Assembly (NCBI RefSeq): GCF_013426205.1
Contig: NC_089423.1
Location: forward strand, 868,001-932,000
Reading direction: 5' to 3'
DNA: 64,000 nucleotides
Origin: Metarhizium brunneum
Lineage: Eukaryota; Ascomycota; Sordariomycetes; Hypocreales; Clavicipitaceae
Shown piece by piece: positions 31,376 through 41,713 of this stretch. Each line of letters begins with the position of its first letter. Position 1 is the stretch's first letter. A model generated the notes under the pieces. That model had not been told where the DNA came from, made no database searches, and saw only the letters and a list, made by a program, of their open reading frames with translations. The translations under genes were made by a program, and so were the position numbers.

Positions 31376-32430
31376 TTTCAGGAAAAGCCGTAATCTGGAG
31401 AGTGAATATGATGCTGATTAGTGACTAAACACACGGACAGGTAGCAAAGATTACCTCAGTGCCTATTACAACGAGATTTCCATTGTAGGCTCAAGCCCTT
31501 TTTTCTCTGTCTATATATATGTGCCAGTATACAAAAGTGTTGGCTGTCTGACGGAGGTGCCGATGACAATGACGCCTCGTACAGGATGTCGAAACCTCGG
31601 CCTCGCCCTCAGACATATTGGAGGGGGCAGTAACACGCCTGCATGTTGTATCGACATATTGTAACCTACCTGTTTCCTCGAGGCATGCATGAGAGAATGC
31701 ATAATTATATCAATGCAGTAATCTTTTGTCTCCCCATCTGTGTCGGTGGGCGTGCATGAGCTGAGAATGCAGATGGGGCAGCGTAGCATTCCTGCCGCGC
31801 CTGGTGACTTCGGCGCACAAAAATGTTGCTTTTTCTCACATCGGATGCTTTTTGGAGATATTGATCCTACATTTTTTATGGCACCACCACGTACAGGTGG
31901 TCATGTTTGGTAATGGAACAAGAGCACCCCTTCGGACGCCACGTACATAAATCCGGAGCTGAAATATGTACGTGCCCGTTTTGGTGAGTAATAGAAGAGG
32001 GGAAATGTCCACCACACGGGTCTTGTTACTTTGTACCAGACGGCTATGACTTGGTGAAAATGACGAGTCGCGATGCAGCTCACAGCCCGTGTTGTAGTGA
32101 ATACCGAAAATGAGGGGGTAGAATGATGAATCAACTTGGCCAGCCGACACTGCAAGACGAGCCGCTATCGGAATTCAATACAGATCTATCGGCAATACCG
32201 CGTCTTGCGGCATCACATGCTCGATCAGATGGTAGACCGAAAGAGGCTGTGGAAGGCTAATATGGAGCGGTTGCAGATTGCCATTGGCCCTCCATGAACT
32301 TGGCATTGATTTCTCTACAAGAAACAGTTTTTAAAGTTGAAGGCTTTCTGGTATTTGGTAAAAACAGAGACAAAGAAAGGGGACAAAGCATACAGCAACA
32401 GCAACATCCAAGACTCACGAGCCTGCCACC
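31376..32430. other. Bidirectional upstream region of the toxin-like genes
   Basis: 1055 bp between divergent starts at 31375 and 32431. No gene supported. A TATATATA tract at 31510-31518 is placed as a possible TATA element for the minus gene. Confidence 0.45.
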
Positions 32431-35076
32431 ATGTCCAACCCGAAGCCCCAGCCCAGCACCCCGGCGGAATGGAAAGCCTATGCTTCGTCAAAGGATATTA
32501 CTAGTATTCCTTTACGAGAAGCGGAGAATGTGAACGAAAATGCGGCAAGTAGCACTTATTTTGACAAGTATCATATTCTGTTCTGACATGGGATCACAAG
32601 AAAACCGCGATGCTCCGAGGAGTTTACTTTGACGCATCCACGGCACTTTTGCCCGCCATGCTTAGGCTGAATATTTTCACCGATGTTCTTGCTCTGACGA
32701 AGCATGAGACTGTCATTTCACCTTATAAAAACGGCACCATACAGATCACGGCAAGGGTTCTGACAGCAGACGCGCCAGCCACCATAGTGATACCGCCCGA
32801 CGCTTCGGGTGCAATATCCATCTATGCCGCTATTCTAGACCAGCCTGTCACTGTAACTACTGGTTCCGACACATTGAAACTTGATCTGGGTCCCAAATCC
32901 GAGTTTATTGGTGTTTCCATCGGCTTCTCCAATGGCAAGCTGGAGCATGAATACGAGAAGAAATACCCGTCCACCTCAAGCGATGACCTAAAGGCAAGCC
33001 TGAACACGCAACTACGTATTGCTCTTGTCCAATTCTGGAAGAACATATCCATTTCTGTCTCGCTGAGCTCGTACGTAGCTACAATGACGACTAATCAAGA
33101 ATACTTTAATCTGCTCAACACGCAGGCGGTGGCAGTAGGCCAACAACTCGCCGGACAAGCCATGGCAGGACCGGACATGAGCTATGCCCCTGTTTTAGTC
33201 CTGGATAGATATAAAGAGTCTACGCAGCAGGCACTCAATGCCGCCACCGCTTTCGAGACCCAGTTTGAGCGGTTCCAAGACAAGAAGGAGTCTTTGGAAG
33301 TCCACAAGCAGGCTTGGAATACCATGCTCGCACAGGCTAGAAATGAGAATTCCATGCGCGTCAATCTTCGCAACCTGGCGCTGGATAAGTACAAATCAGC
33401 TCGTCAGACCGCCTTGAGCTGTGAAGCCCAGTTTAAAGAGGACGACTTTGCGTTGGAAATCCTCAGGATTCGTTTCGAGAATGGGCTCCAGAAGTGGAAA
33501 GATGAGCAGGAGTTGAAGGCCGTGCTTCAAATCCTCATGGCAGCCGCTTGTAAGCCGACATGCCTACTTTTCACAACGGCTGAATCTTTGTGATTTTCGA
33601 CTAACTTCTTGTTGCAGCTTTTGCATTGAATATTGCAACGCTTTGCATGGGCAACCCTGGAGGCGGTGGTGGCGCCGCAGACGCTGTAGGCAAAGCCGTC
33701 GACGCAGTCAAAGCAGCAGAGGGCATCATTGGTCAAATCGGCAAAGTCTTGAGATCCGACACGTTTCAGAAGTTAGCCGAGTGTGTTGAGGCACTGTTGG
33801 CATTGTATCCCATCATAGAGTCCGTTGTGGATGCGGTTGGCCAGTTTGAGCTCGATCCGTCCGTGGAGATTCCATCTCTGGAGACCATCACTGGCACCAG
33901 CCAGGGTGATGCGAATGCCGCGGCTATTGTCACAATGGCTGCGTGGGATAAATGGATTCTCGAGTCAGATGAGCAGATGGAATTCGCTGTCAGCGAGGGT
34001 ATTGACTCTGCCAGCGACTACAGACTCGCGCTGCGGAAGCATGCCATCAACGGGAAGCAGCTGACTCAGGCCCATGCTGAGAGCGTGAAGGCTGGCTACG
34101 AGTATGTCCAGGCTCAGATGGAAGTCATTGTGTCTCAGCAACAAATTTCCAACCTGCAAAAGCTGCTGGATGAGTACGAGGAACAAGAGGCCATCTATGC
34201 TCTTGCCGAGTCCATGCTCTATGATCGCGCCATGGCTCTCAGAACCACTGTTGTGATCTCCCTTAGAAACATGGCATGGGCTTATCGCTACTGGGCCCTT
34301 GCTGAGAGTTCTATTACTCTTGACTCCCGGAAGGCTCTCGTTGAGTACCAGCAAGACCTCTCCATCATCATACAAGAGATGGTGAATGCCGATTCACGAT
34401 ATTCCAGCGACTTTCAACGTAGGTAGCAACCAAGACCATCGTATACTGAGTATGAGCTAAGCAATATGTTCTCTAGCTTTCGATTATAACATCGACTCTG
34501 AAGATGTAAGTTTACGTATCGCCCACCTTCATATTGCGAAGCACTGACGAGGAACAGCTCCCTGCTGGATATGGGCAATCCATGAAAGACGGCATCAAGG
34601 GGAAGAGCCACATTGGCAGCTTCACACTTGCTCCGGAAAAGGGGCTCGCGAGTGATTTCGACGAAGGCTCCCACTACCGTCTCGACGGGCTGAATCCTAC
34701 CCTGCTCGGAGTGCTCCCCAATCCAAGCGCTCTCAAGGGCGGAGTGGTAGTGGTGAACTTGCGCATCACCACTTCCGGAATCTACGCAGACATTGAAAAA
34801 GACAAGGTGTTCAGTTTCGCAAGTCTGCCTCAATCTCGAAGATGCTCGTACGAGCTGGATGAAAACGGGAACAGAGGCAAAACTCGCGTCTACCCCGCCT
34901 TTGAGACGAAGGACCATGCCGAGCCCACTCCGTTTACCCAGTGGAAGATTGAGCTGTTGAACCCAGAGGACATTCTTTTGGATGGCTTCAAGGGAGTTGA
35001 TTTGCGGTTTACCGGGAATGTTCGCTTTGATGCTCAGCGTCGCAGGGCTGGGGTGAAGGACTCAGCGAAGAAGTAA
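32431..35076 (+). CDS. Large coiled-coil protein with central hydrophobic hairpin and C-terminal beta domain (toxin-like), 798 aa
   Basis: The start CCACCATG at 32431 is in strong context. Exons: 32431-32548, 32620-33549, 33618-34418, 34477-34505 and 34558-35076. The first acceptor (CCGAG) is less typical but is the one that keeps frame. No signal peptide. Residues about 45-190 are beta-rich, and about 235-345 a long charged coiled coil. At about 340-375 a hydrophobic stretch with a Gly run (GGGGGAA) marks a helix-turn-helix tip, followed by further helices to about 600 and a compact beta domain with PFTQWKIELLN near the C-terminus. The layout recalls the shaft and C-terminal end of TcA-type toxin subunits or other alpha pore formers. 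It is divergent from the A-type gene and convergent with the gene at 35520-36877, and intact. Function is inferred from architecture only. Confidence 0.6.
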
Positions 35077-35519
35077 TGCATGCAGAGTACAGCGTCATCT
35101 AGTATCTGCTTCGATGGGATTATGTTCAAGTGCAGATGAAGTTGCCAATGCACGTTCATTTCCAAATTAATATAGGAGAAATCAATATTTTGCGTATTTT
35201 TTATATCTCGCCGTGCGGTTTGAATGATGTATTTTCCACCAGACAGCGGCTTAGTTTGTCAAGATCAAGTCGCTCATTCAAGACAGTAGCAATTTATAAG
35301 CAGGATCACAATTGACGCGCATTTATTGCTCGTATAGTTGTACCTTGTCATGTAAGAAATTAGAGAGTCTCTCATTTTGCCGAAACTGTCCAGATGATTG
35401 TGCTATATGACACAGCTCCTAGTCAAATGCGCGATCGAAAAAAAAGTACTCAGGAATCCCAATTGTCTGTTAACCAAGAATTCCTCCATCAGAGTAAACA
35501 CCATCCATTGGCCCTTCTT
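35077..35519. other. Convergent 3' spacer
   Basis: About 440 bp of AT-rich untranslated-type sequence between two convergent toxin-like genes; nothing else. Confidence 0.5.
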
Positions 35520-36877
35520 TTAAGCCCTTACAGTGTCAATAAAGTTTGATTTGAACTTTCTCACTGCAAATGGGGCAACGCAACAAAGTCAGTCACTCTC
35601 CAAATCGAACTTCGTCTGAAAGCAATGGCGCCTGCACTCACCTTCCTTATCCAAGTCTTCCCACTTCTCAAGGATGTTTCCCTTCTGTAAATCCAAAATA
35701 GGAGATGGCCCGGGTGAAGTGTTTTCCTCCACATACTTGCGCAACGAAATAAGATCCATGTCAATCTCCGCGACAGCACCTAAACAAGTCGTTAAATTGG
35801 CGCCTTTTGCTAATATGTCGACCAAGCCAGCTTACCGACAGCTTTCTGCAACTCTACCAACGAGGCAGCAGTCCCGTCAGTCAATTGGATTTGCCCGATC
35901 CATGCCTACGTGGTCCTCTTTGTCAGACAATCGTGATTCCCGAGATGGACAGTGTCTTGAATCGGGGACTGGCGGTGATAACATACTCTCATCATGTTGA
36001 TTGCAAAGTTATTCATGGCGATTTTTACCATGTCAGGCATAAAGGCTTCGAGGAGTCGACGATAGATGGCTTCGGTGTTGAGCTGCGCGCCAACGTGCTT
36101 CAGCTGGTCCTGTGCTAATGTGACGGCATCTGTGGAATTGGCCAAGATTGCTCTTGTAGCCGTAGCCTTGGTAGACACGTTGTTAATGCCAGCCAAGCGT
36201 GCATCAATTTGTTCTTTGACAGACTTGCGCAGCGCCTCGTTGTCCGATTCATCTTTGTACAGGCGTGCCAGATCATCAAATAGTTTATCTAGGTTTGAGC
36301 GAAAATAATGTTAGCTCAACAAAAACAGAACATAATGCAATTTTTTTAAAACTTTGAGAACGATTTTGGGTAGTAGTGCTAACTGTAATCTTCCGGGGCT
36401 GAGGCCGACAGGACAAGGATTCTATCGCAGACATCACCGACATCGCGATACGCTATCTAGATATGAAAATATCAGCACTACTGCCTGTTCACGAAGAGAT
36501 AAAAGATCTGCCAGATACCTTGAGCTTTTCTGCATTCGAATGAATCTGCGGGTAAGAGTAAGCCAGTTAATCAATCCGGAGAGTACAGATACAAAAATCC
36601 GTACCTCTGCCATGTACTTCAGACAGTCTTCAAGTACATCTAAAAGCTACTCCCCATTAGATGGAATTCTCTTTGAATCAAAAACTTTAAGTCTATTTAC
36701 CACGTCAAATGCGTCATTAGAGAAATTGAACTCCTTGGCCATCGTCTCTTTGCTGTGCGGCACGTCAAGCATCTTGTTGATAGCTAGAAAAAGGCTGCTA
36801 AAGGAAGGCCCCTGGCAAACAAAATTCTTGTTCACCAAGAGGCCCCGTGGGGTAAGGTAGTCCAGATCAACGCCCAT
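35520..36877 (-). CDS. Helical protein, candidate B-type partner of the 29.7 kb gene, 290 aa
   Basis: Eight short exons: 36877-36701, 36646-36605, 36545-36519, 36456-36384, 36288-35987, 35905-35836, 35779-35642 and 35563-35520 (introns 54-95 nt). Intron 1 (GTAAAT...GAGTAG, 54 nt, with CTAAT branch) removes the apparent in-frame TAG; without splicing the gene looks broken. The total coding length is an exact multiple of three. The product is almost entirely alpha-helical and charged (KSVKEQIDARLAGI, LAQDQLKHVGAQLN, EIDMDLISLRKYVEEN) with no signal peptide and no strong membrane segment. Size, helix pattern and position beside the A-type gene suggest the second component of a binary pore-forming system. 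I do not detect a diagnostic motif, so this remains an inference. Confidence 0.55.
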
Positions 36878-38495
36878 GATGACTGGGTATTGAAGTAATT
36901 GCGCTTCGCTGCTTTATGCTAATAAGGATAGCTGGAGCCTTTGAAGTAGCCTTGTGCTTGATGTTTTCCAGAACGGTACGGTAGGGTTGTTTGGCATATA
37001 CTTCCAAGAAACGGAATGAGTATTGGATGAGCAAACTGCGTCCGTGTAGATGTCTTTTCGGGGAATTCTAGCATGGGGCTACATTACATCATCACAGAGA
37101 TCACAGAGAGAGAGCCAAAGCGCACATTTATAAATTGGATTCAGGGATGTTCGGTCAAGGGCCGTTATTCCGTATCTTTCTGCTGCAGGGCTCAGTGGAC
37201 AAGCCCGATAGCAACGCGGACGCATCAGCTGGCAAATGACAACCGATGTCATTCTTGTTGAATTGCATCTGAATCCGACCATTGAATGCATGCATGTGGA
37301 GAGAGTCTGGTCTGATGCAATGTCGCCCTACCAGGGTGTAGGGGCGGCCGTTTGGGTAAAGCACTCCTGCCATTGCGTTGCCCGTTGATCCCATTTAAAG
37401 AAACGCCATCTTGCGAGGGAGTTTTATGCCTTTATCCGCTTCTTCTCGCAGACAGCGCTGGCCAGCAAAAGTTGGTGGCATTCCCTGCAACGATAAAAGT
37501 TGCTGCTCAAACATTTGTAAGGTACATATGAAGCTGAATAGTGTCGGGGTAATTTGATTGAAAACGTCAGACATGCCGGCCTGGCTTCTGAACGAGCTGT
37601 CGTGTATGCCACAAGGGTTACACCTGGCTCCATCACAATTTCTAACGGCAAAAGCGATTGAGACAACATGGTAAGCTCGCGGCCGCTGCTCCCCTCCGGT
37701 TTCTCCGCTTAGGCATGCATGGCGTCGTTAATCGGTGCAAGGATGAAGTATGCTACCCAAGTTGTCTGACCGGATATGCATGATTTTCCAGTTTCGTGTT
37801 TGACCCCTGCCAGGACCCTTTGGTTGAGCTTTGTGTCTGCCGATCTCGGCCATGCTGCTTTTCTCCTGTTTACGAGCCCACTATAACGCATCACTCCTGA
37901 TAGTGTGGTGCTACAATGGTCATATGATGCTTCTTCTCAAGATGGCAGCGGGCATTGGAAGACACCGAACTTGCCCCTTCGCGCATGGCTTGCAGTAATG
38001 TAGCCTTCTTTGCTTCTTGTCTGTTAAAGGATTACACTTTTTTCAACAAATAAAACAAGCTTTATTGATAACTTATCATAACCATCTTAATAAAGCCGAG
38101 CAAAACAAACATTAGTCGGAAAGCGGGCTAGACATGGTTTGCCCGCGGGGTCCCAACGGGCTGTGGGAGCAGTCTTGCTCAAAGCATGTAAGAGATTGCG
38201 ACTCACGGCCCTCAGAGAACAAGGAGGTCCAAGCTGCTCAAGACAAACTAAGAACTCCTGCTGAGTTTGTCGAGGAGAAGCTATTTCACCAAGGCTGGTG
38301 GGGGGAAGATTCCAGCGATGGAATTACTAGTCCTCCGCCGCGATATAAAGAGAAACTATCCACATACAGCTCAAATATCTCAATCTAGGACGAAGCAATT
38401 ACAAATATCCATCCTTCGTTAGCTTCAGTATTAGAACCTCACCAGAAGTACACCCGATTACTGCTGTACAACCCTGGATCCATATACTATTCCCT
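36878..38495. other. Intergenic, gene-poor
   Basis: 1.6 kb. An 84-aa plus ORF from ATG 38134 to 38388 has no domain and is not called. No LTR similarity was noticed. Confidence 0.4.
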
Positions 38496-41101
38496 TCAGT
38501 GGTGCCAGTAGTGGCACAGAAGGGGGGTGTATTCCTTCTTCTCCGTTTGAGGCTCTGCGACTACAGCCGTTCTGAAATGGTTCGGGAGAAATTGGAGGCA
38601 CCGCAGCACAAATTCTCCACGCATCTTTGACTCCTGAAGCAGAGTCTTCCGGGCATAACTCCTGGCCGAGGAGTGGACAAACCGTACTATATCATCACGT
38701 AGTTCCAGGAATGCACAACACCCTTTGGCAATGATGAACTTGACATCCACAACAGCGGGCAGTTCTGCCAAGGCGTGCAGTTCCCAGAGATATAGAGGCC
38801 GGTATGCCGCGGCCGCGATTTGAAGGATTTGCCGGCAAAAGTCGAAAGTCTTTGGGGGAAGTTTTCTAATTGTCGCCATGGAATAGTTGTACAATCCTTC
38901 CAGATCATTTGGTAGTTCCTCAAGCACATCCATGATATCCCACAAAAATGGATGGTGTTGCATGATTTTACAAGCCGTGTTCATCCACAACGAATTCCCT
39001 TGCGACTTCTCAGCGAGATGGTCCTGGAGAAGTGCTTTTTTGTCGTCGGGCAGGCGAATGTCACCGACTACAGCTGCGACTTTGGAGCCAACACTCTGTT
39101 TAAAAACCGCTGCCATGTTTTTGGAATCGAGGTCAAGGACAATTGACTCGCCCAGAGACACGCGCTTCTCAATGGCAGGATTCATAGAGATTACCCATCG
39201 GACTTTGGGACATCGCCGTATGGTCGCGCAAATCAACCTGAGGAGATTGTCTAGCCCTTCGACATCATCTTCGTCAGAGCAGCACTCGTCGATCGCGTCG
39301 ACAATGAAACAAATTTCTGGACAGTCTGGGTCTTCTAGAATTCTGAACAGAACCCCGGAGACTGCGAATGCGTCTGTTGTCCGGTCGAGGACTTGCCTCC
39401 TTGTTAACTTGTACACTTTTTCAAGGTGGTGGAATAGAGGTGGTCGATGTCGAATTATCTGTCGGGTGAGACTGTGCACAATTGCTGCTGGGGTTTCTAA
39501 GACAAAACTAGATCTGTTTCCGAAAAAACATGCAACTTTCTCATCATTGCTGCTAGGATCCTGGAGCCGCGTCAAATGTTGGGCAATCCTCAGAAGGACC
39601 ATTGACTTGCCAGCACCTGGAGACCCCGAAACACAAAGAACCCGGTTTTCGTCTGTGTTCTCCGTTCTGTGGAACTTGCAATACTCTTGCGTCGAGAGAA
39701 TCCATTTGAGCAAGTGTTCTGGTAGTTTCCCATCGTGGCATGCCTTTTGCAGCATCTCTTCTGAATCCTCGAAGCTCAAGACAAGGTTGGAAGGCAGTTT
39801 GTCATTGTCATTCTCACTCCCGCCAGATGGAGTTGATGGATGTTCGGCATGTTTGGCATGTTCGGCCTGAGAAAACAAGTCGCGAAGCTCATTCCCAATC
39901 TTGTTGTCGAAACTAGCAGTGAATGCACCCTCCATTTGTCGGGTGCGATCGGAAAGCTGGTCGATCGCTCCGGGTTCAACAATCATGCTCCTGTCCGTAG
40001 TCGAACATGCAATACGGACAATGTACAACAGCACTGCCGCATAGAGAGATACTAATGCATCTCTTGCACGATTCTGTCCACTTTTTGTTGTATCCGAGGT
40101 GTTTGCCGTCTCGCCTGGTAAAAGAAGTGACAGCCTCCGGAGGCCATCGATTTTCGAGAGGAGTTCAATGAAGCCAATAGCAACAGGGCCAAATAGTACA
40201 CCATGACGAAATAGACTCTATATTCTAGTTAACTGTAATTCTTCGTTTTTAAATGAAGCGACGTTGAAGTTTTAATCACCTTTGCGGCAAGGCATGCAGC
40301 AACCCACGGTACAGCAGCCCCAGTCATGCTCAAGGCCGATGGCCGAACAATATCTTTAAATAAGATAATCATCTGCTTAGCGTTGAAGGGTTTATCACAT
40401 TGTCTTCCTGGGTCGTCTTTTTCGGCCATCCAAACCTCCAGGAATTTTGCCTGCTCTGCCCAGAGTGGCTTACTGTTGTCTTCTATTATGTTATCAACGG
40501 CCTCTTCGCTATGTGGAAGGCTCGCAATCGAACTCTTTGGGGAATTCGGCGTCCAGCACTGGTGCATCATCTCCTCGTAAAGAGAGACTAGTTCGGGCTC
40601 ATCAATTTTGAGGCTAGGATAGGCTTCATTCCAAAGCCCCTCGCTCAGTTCGAAGAGATGGTCGGATGGCGAGTCGGTCCAAAATTGTTGCTGATGATTT
40701 ATTCCATTCACATGTTCATCAGATTCATGTGATGATTGGTCTTGAGAACATTTGTTGGACAGACTTGTGCGAGTCTCGGTGCGGTCTCCAGTCGCCATAA
40801 CAACATGATTCTGACCTTCTTCCTTGGTGGAGATGTCACAAATCACCCCGGGTTGATCTTCTTGCCTAGACATCACGTCATCAGCTGTATCGTTTCCACC
40901 TCGTTCCTTTCCGCAGGATGTTTGCCCAACAAGAAGTGGAGGGTCTGCCCCAGGGGCAGGGCCTGTGGATGGCGCGGTGGATTCCTTCCCAGCCTTTGGT
41001 TTCTTCTGGGACGGAAACCCGGAGCCGTTTACCAAACTCTGGCGTATTCTTGCCTTTAGCCGCGTCAAGGGTGCCGGAATGTGCCGGAGCCTGCCTGCCA
41101 T
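38496..41101 (-). CDS. NACHT-domain NLR-like protein without visible repeats, 847 aa
   Basis: Two exons, 41101-40280 and 40217-38496, with a 62-nt phase-0 intron (GTGATT...AATATAG). The N-terminal about 270 residues begin with basic MAGRLRHIPAP and a Ser/Pro/Gly-rich low-complexity part, then helical LWNEAYPSLKIDEPELVSLYEE, typical of the NACHT_N (PF17100) region of fungal STAND proteins. The P-loop GSPGAGKS lies near residues 472-479 and the Walker B-like FIVDAIDECC near 578-587, followed by a winged-helix-like part with the LYNYSMATIRKLP and FVHSSARSYA blocks. Such proteins sense non-self and trigger cell-death or incompatibility responses. The protein ends at YTPLLCHYWHH just where relatives continue into ankyrin, WD40 or TPR repeats, so it is a natural short form or a truncation. 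It lies next to the retrotransposon. Confidence 0.85.
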
Positions 41102-41461
41102 GGTCAAATGCGATATGTGTCACGACACGACGAAATGTTGGGCGAGGCACGGCTTCTCAAATATGAGGAAAACGAAAGGATAATAGGCATACCCAGCTGG
41201 GCCCCTTTGAGCTCATGGTTCTTTGTTAGACCATGAAACTAGGTGTGGGAGGCATGTTGGCCTGGGCGGAGACTCTGAAAGACGCGGCAATCTCGGCCTT
41301 TGTTGCCCTGGGCCGGCTCATTGGAACAACCAGCCAATAAGAAGTGATATGTGTAGGCGCCTTGGCCGTCAAGTGTCCGATTCTGAGACAAGGAACTGAA
41401 AATATCTATTTATTCAAGCCAGGGAATACAAAGTAGTGATGCCCGACGCTCTTGTGTGATG
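41102..41461. other. NLR upstream region
   Basis: 360 bp between the NLR start codon and the retrotransposon. The 5-bp target duplication TGATG is at 41457-41461. The insertion is in or next to the NLR promoter. Confidence 0.55.
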
Positions 41462-41713
41462 TGTTACACGGAAAAGGCCTAATAAATCGTGAAGCCTAAT
41501 AAAGAGGCTTTACGCTAATATAAGACTTATTAGTTATATAGCTAGAATATATACCTAGGTAAGAACCTTAAGCCTAGGTATTCTTTTTATATATATAAGG
41601 TAATTACTTTTCTTTTTTTTTTTTAAAGTAACTTAAAACCTTTAATATTTTATAAAATTATTATTAAATTAAGCTTTTTTTACTTTAAGCTTTTATATTA
41701 AACCCTTATTATA
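41462..41713 (+). repeat. Left LTR (252 bp)
   Basis: Starts TGTTACACGG, ends CCTTATTATA. Collinear over its full length with the right LTR; differences are almost all transitions. Confidence 0.9.

Noticed and set aside
36605..36877. B-type toxin-like gene as a pseudogene because of an in-frame TAG
   Set aside because: A 54-nt GT-AG intron with branch site removes the stop and keeps phase, and all other junctions agree.
38134..38388. 84-codon plus ORF
   Set aside because: No signal peptide, no domain and low-complexity ends; may be chance.
38887..39870. 327-codon plus ORF
   Set aside because: Fully antisense to the NACHT-domain exon; Ser/Arg-rich shadow composition, no domain.
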